Of a stretch of DNA of 36,436 nt, positions 17,779 to 26,001 are shown piece after piece. The position numbers and the translations under genes were made by a program. The notes beneath the pieces were generated by a model. It made no database searches and had not been told where the DNA came from. It saw nothing but the letters and a program-made list of their open reading frames with translations. Origin of the DNA: Hyphomonadaceae bacterium (GTDB lineage Bacteria > Pseudomonadota > Alphaproteobacteria > Caulobacterales > Aquidulcibacteraceae); assembly GCA_020848895.1 (NCBI GenBank), contig JADLHI010000007.1:1-36436 (forward strand), read 5' to 3'. Every line of letters starts with the position of its first letter. Within the stretch, counting starts at the first letter, position 1.

Positions 17779-18252
17779 GTGCCCCTCACGCGTTCAGACT
17801 TGACGCTCCTGTCGCTCATTCAGGCCGACGGCGCGCTTAGCCACGCAGAATTGGCCGAGCGCGCCGCGATGAGCCGATCAACCTGTTGGCGGCGGCTCAA
17901 TGAGTTGCAGGAGGCGGGCGTCATCGAAAGGCGCGTTGCGCTGCTCGATGCGCGCGCCGTCGGCCTATCCCTGTTCGCGATGACATGGGTGACCATGCAG
18001 GAGCACAACGACAAGGTTCGCAAAGCTTTTGAAACATTTCTGCAGCGAGTGCCCGAGGTGCTGGAAGCCTATTCAACCTCAGGAAACTGGGACTACCTGC
18101 TCATCATCGCCGCGCGCGACATGGACGCCTATGATAGGCTCTTGAATGGAACGTTGCTGAGCCACCCGAGCGTGCGCACAACAAGCACGAGTTTCGCGTT
18201 GCGCCGGGTAAAATACACGACCGCTTTGCCGCTGGACGGTCTGGACAAGTAA
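17779..18252 (+). CDS. Lrp/AsnC-family transcriptional regulator
   Basis: The protein has about 157 residues: a winged HTH (residues ~2-55, HAELAERAAMSRSTCWRRL) and an AsnC/RAM ligand domain with VLEAYSTSGNWDYLLII and the closing VRTTSTSFALRRVKY. I chose the GTG at 17779 because AGAAGGAAG lies seven to fifteen bases before it; a TTG at 17761 would place that site inside the gene. Lrp members sense amino acids, and this one is divergent from hppD, so it probably regulates tyrosine/phenylalanine breakdown. The class II aldolase follows 31 nt downstream. Confidence 0.9.
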   Translation: MPLTRSDLTLLSLIQADGALSHAELAERAAMSRSTCWRRLNELQEAGVIERRVALLDARAVGLSLFAMTWVTMQEHNDKVRKAFETFLQRVPEVLEAYSTSGNWDYLLIIAARDMDAYDRLLNGTLLSHPSVRTTSTSFALRRVKYTTALPLDGLDK

Positions 18253-18283
18253 GTTTCGAAGCCAAGGGAATTTGGGGAGTGAC

Positions 18284-19282
18284 GTGGACACATTGGCGCC
18301 GGAGGAACTGACGGCGACCGCCGCCGAACTGGGCGCTGACCCGCTCTTAGTTCAAGGGGCGGGCGGCAATGCATCCCTAAAGTCCGGTGATGCGCTTTGG
18401 GTGAAGGCGTCCGGGACCTGGATGCGCGATGCCGTGCTGCGCAACATCTTCGCCCCTATCTCTCTAGCCCCGCTACTCACTCTTCGAGACAGCGGCGAGT
18501 TCGAGGCGATGGAAGCGCACCTCCAAAGCGGCTGCGCGGTCGATGGGCTTCGCCCTTCGATTGAAACCAGCCTGCATGCACTCATGCCGCACGCGGCGGT
18601 CGTGCACGCACATGCGGTCAATAGCGTTGCGGTGTCGGTGCTTGGGGATGGTCCATCGCGTTTCAAACATGCCATGGGGTGCGACCTGCGGGGTGTCTTC
18701 ATTCCCTACACCAAGCCAGGCGCGCCTTTGGCGAAAGCGGTCGCTGAAGCGTTTGCGGTTCACGGTCCGGCCGATGTTATCCTGCTTCAAAATCATGGCG
18801 TGGTGGTCGGAGCGGATCGGCCGCGCGCGGCGGCGGATCTGCTCCGAGAGGTTGAGCAGCGCCTGACTTTGCCGGTGCGCTCGCTACCAAAGGCCGATCT
18901 CACGTCTGCCCGCGCGTTTGAGAACGAGGTCTATTGCCTCGCCGAAGCGCAATGTGGCGCCGGGCTCGATCCATTCTTATTCGAGGTCTTGACGCGCGCG
19001 CCGCTGACCCCGGATCAGGTTGTTTTTCTGGGCGGGGCGGTTGGCGTCGCCGGGCAGACCGAAGAGAGCGCCGAGCCGGCGTCACTGATCTTCGAAGCGG
19101 GTGTCGGCGCGTTCAGGCGGCGAGATTGCACGCCGGGCGCTCTTTCGGCGATGGACGCGCTTCTCGATGTGGCGGTTCGATTGCCGGAAGGGGCGGTGAT
19201 ACGGGGGCTCACGGCTTCACACGAAGCTGAACTGCTTGACTGGGAAGCTGAGAAATATCGCAAGTCTCTCGACAGCCGATAG
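18284..19282 (+). CDS. Class II aldolase/adducin-family protein
   Basis: The protein has about 332 residues from the GTG at 18284 (GGGGAG just upstream; a TTG at 18272 is the alternative). It has the glycine-rich QGAGGNASLK loop, LWVKASGTW, a VVHAHAVNS metal segment and QNHGVVVG with the third His. The long C-terminus ends LLDWEAEKYRKSL, which suggests kinship with the aldolase half of RhaD-type enzymes rather than compact fuculose aldolases. It could cleave a second sugar phosphate or act on a related branched substrate. It lies behind the Lrp/AsnC gene and may be cotranscribed with it. The substrate is unknown. Confidence 0.85.
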   Translation: MDTLAPEELTATAAELGADPLLVQGAGGNASLKSGDALWVKASGTWMRDAVLRNIFAPISLAPLLTLRDSGEFEAMEAHLQSGCAVDGLRPSIETSLHALMPHAAVVHAHAVNSVAVSVLGDGPSRFKHAMGCDLRGVFIPYTKPGAPLAKAVAEAFAVHGPADVILLQNHGVVVGADRPRAAADLLREVEQRLTLPVRSLPKADLTSARAFENEVYCLAEAQCGAGLDPFLFEVLTRAPLTPDQVVFLGGAVGVAGQTEESAEPASLIFEAGVGAFRRRDCTPGALSAMDALLDVAVRLPEGAVIRGLTASHEAELLDWEAEKYRKSLDSR

Positions 19283-19451
19283 GCGCTAGCCGATCGCTTC
19301 GGCGGCAAGCCAGCAGGTCCGCGCATTGTGCGTGGACTCCTTAAGGCTGACGAACCCGCGCGCGCATGTAGGCGAGGCGTTGGCCGTCCAGCGCATCCTG
19401 GCGGGGCTGCTGACCTGACTAGTCGCGACCCGCGCGCCCAAGTCGACCGGT

Positions 19452-19475
19452 TTGATCGAATGTGATCGAAAATAG
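19452..19475 (+). promoter_or_regulatory. Direct-repeat operator, TonB receptor 1, copy 1
   Basis: TTGATCGAATGTGATCG followed by AAAATAG gives GATCG at 19454 and 19464, 10 bp apart. It is nearly identical to the rhaD copy 1 site and, as there, stands 33 bp upstream of a second GATTG-type copy. Confidence 0.6.
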
Positions 19476-19484
19476 TGACAGAAG

Positions 19485-19508
19485 GTGATTGTCACTGATT
19501 TAAACTGA
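19485..19508 (+). promoter_or_regulatory. Direct-repeat operator, TonB receptor 1, copy 2
   Basis: GTGATTGTCACTGATTTAAA gives GATTG at 19487 and a degenerate GATTT at 19497. It mirrors copy 2 of the rhaD promoter (GATTGTC start, about 10 bp to the next half) and overlaps the proposed -35 box. It is the weakest of the six copies. Confidence 0.4.
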
Positions 19509-19596
19509 CGTACAGTGAGCATTGCGATCAACGCAGGCTCAGCTGTGCGGGTGCGTCCCATTTGCTGAACCAACAATAAACGGGGAGGCGACGAGC

Positions 19597-22482
19597 ATGA
19601 AGCAATCAGCCCAGGCGCAGAGCGTCCGCGCGCTTTTGATGTTGGGGGCGGCCCAATTTGGCGGGTTCACTGGCATGGCGGCGGCGCAGACCGTCGAAGG
19701 AGCCGAAAGCCAGGCAGCCGCTGGCGCCGAGGATGAGATCGTCGTCACTGGCTCGCGTATCCGAAACCCAGGGTACCAGGCGCCAACGCCAGTCACCGCG
19801 GTTGATGCGCAGCAATTGCTGTCGACCACGCCTTCAACGATCGCCGACGGCCTGAGGGAGCTGCCCGCGCTAACCGGCCAGTCAATCCAAGGTGGCCGCT
19901 ATTATTGCTGTGCGGCTGGCACCGCCGCGGCGGGCGCCTTCCTCGAGTTGCGTCAACTTGGACCCAACCGCACGCTCGTGCTCTTGAACGGCAACCGGGT
20001 CGCCCCATCGACATCGAGCGGTCTGGTGGACGCCAACGTGTTGCCCGAACTGCTTCTCGACCGAGTCGATGTTGTGACAGGCGGCGCGTCGGCGGCCTAC
20101 GGCTCCGACGCCGTCGCGGGCGTCGTCAACTATATCACCGATGATGATTTCGGGGGACTGCGGGCAAATCTTCAATATGGCATTTCCCGTTACAGCGACG
20201 ACCAGCAGATCAAAGCGGGGCTTGCCGGCGGCATGTCCGTGCTGGACGGTCGTGGACATGTGATTGTGAGCTTCGAGCACTTCGAGGCCGACGGGATTGA
20301 CAGTCTGTTGGACCGTCCGCAGAGCGCTCAACTTTGGGCTTTGGCGGGTTCGGGCACGCTTGCGTCTCCATATTTCAATGTCGCCGACACCCGCTTCTAC
20401 ACCGGTACAACCGGCGGCTTGATCGTCAGCTCCAATGGCCTGCCCATCAACTTTGGTTCCGCACCTCTCGCTGGAACGCAGTTCTTGCCCGGCGGCGCCT
20501 ACGGGCCGATGAACTTTGGGACCGTTCTGCCGCCTGGAGCGCCAAATGCAGTCGGCGGCGACGGCTATTCGCCAAGCGGCGCGATGCAGCCCTTGGGTCA
20601 GTCCGAAACCAATCGGCTCTTTGCGCGCTTCGACTACGAATTTTCGCCGGCTGTCACCGGCTATCTGCAAGTCACAGCAGCCCTCAACAACGCGCAAAAC
20701 CAGTATGGATGGCCTGCTTTTAGCGCCAATAGCGGCACGTTGCTGGAGGTGTTCACCGGCAACCCGTTCTTACCGGCCGGCTTACAGAGCACGATGACCA
20801 CGAACGGGTACAATTCATTCTTCATGCAGCGCTCCAATCGCGAAGGAGGCGCTTCGTACAACACAACCGACACGACCTATTACGACCTCTCAGCCGGTTT
20901 GGCGGGAGACCTCGCCGGTGATTGGACGTGGGATGGCCACTTGAGCCACGGCCAAACCGAGCAGGAAGGCGCTGAACACAATGCCGTCAACGTCGCGCGG
21001 CTCCACGCGGCCATAGACGCGGTTGACAATGGAAGCGGCCAAACCGTCTGCCGGATCACGCTCACCAGCCCCGGCAGCATCTATGATGGTTGCGTCCCCA
21101 TCAATCTCTTTGGTTTCGGCGCGCCATCGCAGGCTGCGCTCGACTACATCACCGGGACCAATGAAAACACCACGACAAGCGCGGAAACGGTTCTGGCCTT
21201 CAATGCTCAAGGAACACTCTTCGAGGCGCCGGCAGGTCCGGTCTCGGTTGCCGCAGGGGTCGAGTGGCGCACGCGAGAATTGTCTGGAACCTCTAACGAC
21301 GTCGCGACGTCCCAAATCGATCCGGCGACCATTCGCGGCCGCGCGATCAATGTGACGTTGTGCCCAACACTGACGTCTTGCCGTTACGGTGGCTGGCAAC
21401 AAGGCAATGTCGGCGCACAGCAAGAAGTAAGCGACACAGTCCAAGAATTCTATGTCGAGACGATCGCGCCGATCGTCGCCAATCTCGAATTTAACGGCGC
21501 GTTCCGATACACCGACTACTCAAACAGTGGCGGCGTCAACACGTGGAAGCTTGGTCTAACCTACGAGCCGATCTCTGACCTGCGCTTCCGTATGTCGCGC
21601 TCGCGCGATATCCGAGCGCCCAATCTCTACGAATTATTCGCCAGTCCCTCGACCGGGTTTGCAGCGTTCACGATCAATCCCTTCACTGGAAACCAGATCC
21701 CTACCATACCCACGATTACCGTCGGCAATCCCGATCTTCAGCCAGAGACCGGCGACACCTGGACCATTGGCGCCGTGTTTAGGCCGTCATTCTTGCCAGG
21801 CTTGACCGCGTCGCTCGACTATTACGACATCGAGCTAACCGACGGCATTGTGACGGGCCGAACGGTGACGCAAGTGCTGAACGATTGCTTCAATGGAGAC
21901 GCAACCGCGTGCGCCCAGATCGTTGGCGACCCCAGTACAGACAACATCACCTCTGTGAGCCTACTCAAGACCAATGCCAACGTGCAGAACCGGTCGGGGA
22001 TTGATTTCGACCTTACATACACTCATCCAGTGGGCACTGGGGACCTGTCGTTCCGCCTGCTCGCGGGCTACGTCGATGAAGCCAATTCGGTTTCGGGTAG
22101 CGTCGTTACGCAATATGTTGGGTTGTCGACGCCTGGCATGCCGGAATGGCGCGGACAGTTCGCGGTCACCTATGATCAAGGGCCCTTCACCATCACGTTG
22201 CAGGAGCGCTACATCGGCTCGATGCGAAAGGTTGGCCCCGCCGGCGGGGGTGTGTTTGAAGATCCAACGCTCGACGCGGTGTTCTACACCAATGCCTACG
22301 CCGCCTATAATTTCGACGCCGGCGGCGGCAGGATGCAACTCTACGGCACCATCAACAATCTCTTCGATCAAGAGCCGCCGCTCTTGCCGACGACATTGGC
22401 GGGCGTTGGCTATCCAACAGTGCCAGGTCTCTACGACCTTGACGGACGCTACTTCACCGTGGGCATCCGCGCCGAGTGGTAG
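19597..22482 (+). CDS. TonB-dependent outer-membrane receptor 1
   Basis: From ATG 19597 (GGGGAGG eight bases upstream) the protein has 961 residues. A signal peptide ends near the AAAQT site (~30-32). A TonB-box-like DEIVVTGSRI segment and a plug domain follow, with DANVLPELLLDRVDVVTGGASAAYGSDAVAGVVNYI (in part), then a long beta-barrel with DIRAPNLYELFASP and a C-terminal YFTVGIRAEW ending in an aromatic residue. It should import a bulky substrate across the outer membrane using TonB energy. Upstream operators shared with the rhaD operon suggest a rhamnoside. No SusD partner is present, as expected for Proteobacteria. A hairpin follows at 22497. Confidence 0.93.
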   Translation: MKQSAQAQSVRALLMLGAAQFGGFTGMAAAQTVEGAESQAAAGAEDEIVVTGSRIRNPGYQAPTPVTAVDAQQLLSTTPSTIADGLRELPALTGQSIQGGRYYCCAAGTAAAGAFLELRQLGPNRTLVLLNGNRVAPSTSSGLVDANVLPELLLDRVDVVTGGASAAYGSDAVAGVVNYITDDDFGGLRANLQYGISRYSDDQQIKAGLAGGMSVLDGRGHVIVSFEHFEADGIDSLLDRPQSAQLWALAGSGTLASPYFNVADTRFYTGTTGGLIVSSNGLPINFGSAPLAGTQFLPGGAYGPMNFGTVLPPGAPNAVGGDGYSPSGAMQPLGQSETNRLFARFDYEFSPAVTGYLQVTAALNNAQNQYGWPAFSANSGTLLEVFTGNPFLPAGLQSTMTTNGYNSFFMQRSNREGGASYNTTDTTYYDLSAGLAGDLAGDWTWDGHLSHGQTEQEGAEHNAVNVARLHAAIDAVDNGSGQTVCRITLTSPGSIYDGCVPINLFGFGAPSQAALDYITGTNENTTTSAETVLAFNAQGTLFEAPAGPVSVAAGVEWRTRELSGTSNDVATSQIDPATIRGRAINVTLCPTLTSCRYGGWQQGNVGAQQEVSDTVQEFYVETIAPIVANLEFNGAFRYTDYSNSGGVNTWKLGLTYEPISDLRFRMSRSRDIRAPNLYELFASPSTGFAAFTINPFTGNQIPTIPTITVGNPDLQPETGDTWTIGAVFRPSFLPGLTASLDYYDIELTDGIVTGRTVTQVLNDCFNGDATACAQIVGDPSTDNITSVSLLKTNANVQNRSGIDFDLTYTHPVGTGDLSFRLLAGYVDEANSVSGSVVTQYVGLSTPGMPEWRGQFAVTYDQGPFTITLQERYIGSMRKVGPAGGGVFEDPTLDAVFYTNAYAAYNFDAGGGRMQLYGTINNLFDQEPPLLPTTLAGVGYPTVPGLYDLDGRYFTVGIRAEW

Positions 22483-22496
22483 AGGGTTCGCGATGT

Positions 22497-22523
22497 GGGG
22501 CGCGTCGAGCAACGGCGCGCCCC
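22497..22523 (+). terminator. Hairpin after TonB receptor 1
   Basis: GGGGCGCG (22497-22504) pairs with CGCGCCCC (22516-22523) across an 11-nt loop, 15 bp after the stop. There is no T-tract, so termination is possible but not certain. Confidence 0.4.
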
Positions 22524-22578
22524 GGCGCGTTGCGGGGGTCGATATCATGCTCTTGTGGTCTTGAGGGACTGCACGCAG

Positions 22579-23166
22579 ATGACTGCCGACCTTTCACAGC
22601 CAAAATCGGCGCTTATCGTGACGACGGCTTTGTCGTCATTGATGAGGGCTTGAACCCAGAAGAGCTTGAACACTGGCGCGAGACCATCGATCACGCTGTA
22701 AGCGAACGCGCGTCTTTGGCCACGCCGAGTTCATAGCAGTGATTTCTACAATAACGCTTTATCCAGCGCGTGAACTTGTGGCAGTGACGAGACGATGCGC
22801 CGGCTGATGCGCGACGCGCATTTGGGCAAGATGGCTGCGACGCCTGCCGGAGTGGCAGGGGTCCGCATCTGGCACGATCAAGCGCTCATCAAACAACCGT
22901 GGGCTAATCCGACCGGATGGCGCTTGGACAGTCCTTACTGGTCTTTCCATTCTCGGAGCGCCATCAGCATCTGGGTCGCGTTGGATGACGCAACATTGGA
23001 AAATGACTGTCTCTATTTCCTGCCTGGCGCTCACAAGATCGCGTCCTATGACAATGTCATCATGAGCGAAGAACAGTTAGTGAAACTCAAGGTCGGCGAT
23101 GTCTTGGACGCCGCCGCGCAAGACCCGCTCATCGATCATTCATCCAGAGCGACTTTGATCGCTTAG
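22579..23166 (+). pseudogene. Phytanoyl-CoA dioxygenase (PhyH) family, multiply frameshifted and truncated
   Basis: Conserved PhyH pieces lie in different frames. MTADLSQPK starts at ATG 22579; AYRDDGFVVIDEGLNPEELEHWR continues in a second frame (in part), stopping at 22736; an RVNLW-type segment around 22770 is in yet another frame; and from 22795 a longer piece reads GVRIWHDQALIKQP, FHSRSAISIWVALDDATLEND and YFLPGAHK. The second half, with the distal His and Arg of the Fe(II)/2-oxoglutarate site, is missing. The HQD metal motif position reads WRLDSPYWSF, so even the first ligands are lost. I infer a dead gene with at least three indels. An intact but distinct family member is at 27141. Confidence 0.8.
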
Positions 23167-23213
23167 GTTCTGGTTTTTGCAGCTTGTCCAGCTAGCTCGG
23201 CAGCTTGGGCGCT

Positions 23214-24506
23214 TCAAACGATGCCGGCGCCAAGCCCAACAGCCTTCCGCTCCTGAGCCTTGCGCTCACGCCAGTTGCTTTGACGGTAGAAGTCCAAGAC
23301 ATCGATGGCCCCGCCCGCTTCGGCGCGCGCCACGGCGAGGATCGGAGAAACATCGACCTTGTATGCAGCGCGCAAAGCCTGAAACGCCATCATCGCGTCG
23401 TTGCGCTCTTGTGCTTCGTGCAAGGCGTCGCGGTTTACAAGCGCAGCCTTGGCGAAGGCGGAGACAATTGCCTCCGTGGAAGAAAGGAGGCTCTCGATTG
23501 GATCGGTTACGTTGTGCGATTGATCGATCATATAGGCAGGAGTCGGGCCGGCAGGCGCCCTCGCAGCGGCTTCGGCGAGTTCACTAAACACCAGGAAGAG
23601 CTGGTGAGGATTGATCGAGCCGGAGTCGAGATCGTCGTCGCCATATTTGCTGTCGTTGAAATGAAAGCCGCCGAGTTTTCCAACGCGGTGCAGGCGCGCA
23701 ACAATTTGTTCGATGTTGACGTTCGGCGCATGGTGCCCAAGATCGACGAGGCATTTCGCCTTGGCGCCAAGCTCCTGGGCCGCCATGAGTGAACTCCCCC
23801 AATCGGATATCACCGTCGAGTAAAAGGCGGGCTCAAACAATTTGTGTTCGAGCAACATCGACCAGTCGTCTGGCAACGCCGCATAGACGGCCGACGCGGC
23901 GGAGATGTAACGATCGAGCGCGCGGGTGAAATCTTGTTGCCCTGGAAAGTTTGAGCCGTCGCCGACCCACACGGTAATCGCGCGCGACCCAAGCGCCTTG
24001 CCGATCTCGATACAGTCGATGTTGTGCGCGATCGCTTGTTCTCGCACGGCAGAGTCCGTCGCGCTCAAGCTGCCGTTTCTGTAGGAGTGTGCTTGAGTTG
24101 GTTGATCTTGAAACGTGTTTGAGTTGACCGCGTCAAAGCCCAGCCCCAGCCCGTCAGCCTTTTCTTTGAGGGCGCGATAGTCGCTCGCGCCGTCCCAAGG
24201 AAAGTGCAGCGAGACGCGCGGCGTGGCGCGGCTCAATTGCTGAACTACCGCGCAATCCTCGAGTTTTTCGTGGATGTTGGTGGGCTCGCCGGGAATGGCG
24301 AATTTCGCAAAGCGGGTCCCGCCGCGGCCAGTCGCCCAAGAAGGAAGCGCGATCGAGAAATCTGCGACACTGCGTTTCACCCGGTCCGCATCGATGCCGC
24401 GTCTGCGCAATGTGCGTGCGAGGGCCTGATAGTCGTCGTCGAGCGCCTCGCGCCGTTGGGCATTATGAGTTTCGATAGCGTCCTGGGAGAGGGGGGCTTG
24501 GGTCAC
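23214..24506 (-). CDS. rhaI: L-rhamnose isomerase (RhaI type)
   Basis: The 430-residue TIM-barrel protein matches the Pseudomonas stutzeri-type L-rhamnose isomerase. Metal ligands are E220 (LLEHKLFEP), D255 (LVDLGHH), H282 (GGFHFND) and D328 (MIDQSHNV), each one residue after the E219/D254/H281/D327 I recall for that enzyme. It converts L-rhamnose to L-rhamnulose, the first catabolic step, in the cytosol. The start is GTG at 24506 with only a weak ribosome-binding site; no in-frame ATG is available nearby. It is divergent from the kinase gene over 94 bp, which contains a degenerate GATCGATC element at 24553. Its 3' end lies 48 bp from the PhyH pseudogene. Confidence 0.95.
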   Translation of the reverse strand: MTQAPLSQDAIETHNAQRREALDDDYQALARTLRRRGIDADRVKRSVADFSIALPSWATGRGGTRFAKFAIPGEPTNIHEKLEDCAVVQQLSRATPRVSLHFPWDGASDYRALKEKADGLGLGFDAVNSNTFQDQPTQAHSYRNGSLSATDSAVREQAIAHNIDCIEIGKALGSRAITVWVGDGSNFPGQQDFTRALDRYISAASAVYAALPDDWSMLLEHKLFEPAFYSTVISDWGSSLMAAQELGAKAKCLVDLGHHAPNVNIEQIVARLHRVGKLGGFHFNDSKYGDDDLDSGSINPHQLFLVFSELAEAAARAPAGPTPAYMIDQSHNVTDPIESLLSSTEAIVSAFAKAALVNRDALHEAQERNDAMMAFQALRAAYKVDVSPILAVARAEAGGAIDVLDFYRQSNWRERKAQERKAVGLGAGIV

Positions 24507-24600
24507 TTGCGGCCATCCAATTGGCGGGACTTGACGAAAGTTGCGCGAACGTGATCGATCCTATCAGGCCACGACGGCGTGTCCACAACGGAGCGTGACG

Positions 24601-26001
24601 ATGAAGGACCGCATGGTCGTTGTGCTGGACGTTGGAAAGACCATGGCGAAGGCGTCCCTGTGGGATGAGGCCGGCGCTCTGGTGCGGCGACTCGTGCGGC
24701 CCAATGCACGCTCCTCGTCAGATGAGTATCTGGCGCTGGACGCAACCGGCATCGAAACCTGGCTCGGCGAAGTCCTGAAGCAGTTTGCAGGCCTGGGACG
24801 CATTGGGGCGATCGTCCCGGTTGCGCACGGCGCGGCCGCAGCGATCGTTCGCGATGGCGTCCTGGCGGCGCCGCCCGTGGACTATGAGTACGAGCCGTCT
24901 CAGGAACATCGTGAAGGCTATCGCAATCAGCGCGATGCCTTTTCGCACACAGGCTCTCCGGCTATGGGGATGTCGCTGAACCTGGGCCAGCAATTGCATT
25001 GCTTAGAGGCGATCCGACCGGAGCTTCTTACTGGCGACGCTTTGATCCTCCCCTGGCCGCAATATTGGGCCTGGGTGTTGTCTGGCGTCGCCGCGAGCGA
25101 AGTGACCAGCCTTGGCTCGCACACGGATTTGTGGTCACCGGCGCGCAATTGCGCCTCGGACATGGCTATGCGCCGGGGATGGGCGGCGCGCCTTGCGCCT
25201 CTGCGACAGGCGCACGATGTGCTGGGGCTGATTTCACGCGATTGGGCAAAGCGCACGGGGCTGCCAGGCGATGTCCAGGTTTATGCCGGCCTGCATGATT
25301 CAAACGCAGCGCTCTACGCTGCGCGCGGGTTTCCAGAAATCGCAGACCAAGACGCCACCGTGATCTCAACGGGCACTTGGTTTGTATCCATGCGCTCGCT
25401 CGGATCGGGCAGTGCATTCGACTTGAAGGCGCTGCCCGATGATCGCAACTGCCTCGTCAATGTTGATACCGAGGGCCGACCCGCGCCGACAGCGCTTTTT
25501 ATGGGCGGGCGCGAAATCGAACTTCTCGGTGGCGCGGACATCGACTCCTCTGAGCGCCAGAACCCAATGCTGGCGGCAATTCAGGCGGTGGTGGGCCAAG
25601 ACATTGCGGTGTCGCCTACTTGGGCGCCGGGCACGGGTCCGTTTCCCAATGGCCGCGGCGGCTGGACGCGCGCGTCCGGCGATGCGAGTGAAAGTGCTGC
25701 GGCCATCGCCCTCTACGCTGCCCTCATGTGCGACGTCGGGTTAGATCTCATTGGCGCCAGCGGCCCAGTGCTGATTGATGGCCGGTTTGGCCGATGCGAT
25801 CCATTCACGCGGGCGCTGGCGGGTTTGCGGCAAGACGCTCGAGTGTTTGTTGGCAGCGAGGAGAGTGACGTTTCGTTTGGCGCGCTGCGCGTGGCGCGGC
25901 CCCATCTGAAGCCAAACATTGTACTCAAAGAAGTGTCGCCGCTTGCGCTCGATTTGAGCGCCTACCGATCGAGGTGGCGTGATCGTGTGTCCGCGTCCTG
26001 A
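24601..26001 (+). CDS. rhaK: FGGY-family carbohydrate kinase, probable L-rhamnulokinase
   Basis: From ATG 24601 (GGAG seven bases upstream) the protein has 466 residues. It has the N-terminal phosphate-1 motif VVLDVGKTMAK, GLHDSNAALYAA as the domain-two metal/base region and ISTGTWFV, typical of the FGGY kinase fold. Next to rhaI and with RhaD in the locus it should phosphorylate L-rhamnulose at C1. It is of the alphaproteobacterial RhaK kind rather than an obvious E. coli RhaB homologue; I assign the substrate from context. Its last 40 bp overlap the convergent lactate-oxidase-type gene. Confidence 0.88.
   Translation: MKDRMVVVLDVGKTMAKASLWDEAGALVRRLVRPNARSSSDEYLALDATGIETWLGEVLKQFAGLGRIGAIVPVAHGAAAAIVRDGVLAAPPVDYEYEPSQEHREGYRNQRDAFSHTGSPAMGMSLNLGQQLHCLEAIRPELLTGDALILPWPQYWAWVLSGVAASEVTSLGSHTDLWSPARNCASDMAMRRGWAARLAPLRQAHDVLGLISRDWAKRTGLPGDVQVYAGLHDSNAALYAARGFPEIADQDATVISTGTWFVSMRSLGSGSAFDLKALPDDRNCLVNVDTEGRPAPTALFMGGREIELLGGADIDSSERQNPMLAAIQAVVGQDIAVSPTWAPGTGPFPNGRGGWTRASGDASESAAAIALYAALMCDVGLDLIGASGPVLIDGRFGRCDPFTRALAGLRQDARVFVGSEESDVSFGALRVARPHLKPNIVLKEVSPLALDLSAYRSRWRDRVSAS

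Larger units (their letters stand above)
19283..19596. other. Intergenic region with TonB receptor 1 promoter
   Basis: The 314-nt gap has no gene I can support. A weak hairpin (GCCGA/TCGGC, 19289-19303) after the aldolase has no T-tract. The downstream third is AT-richer and holds two direct-repeat operator copies. TTGTCA (19489-19494), a 16-bp spacer and TACAGT (19511-19516) form a plausible promoter, overlapped by the second copy. Antisense frames across it look like chance. Confidence 0.5.

Noticed and set aside
19882..20697. Long minus-strand frame (271 codons) inside TonB receptor 1
   Set aside because: It lies wholly antisense to a well-supported gene, has no family motifs and reflects high-GC codon bias.
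24553..24567. GATCGATCCTATCAG as a seventh DeoR-type operator
   Set aside because: Half-site spacing is 9 rather than 10 and the second half is poor; left as a possible degenerate site only.
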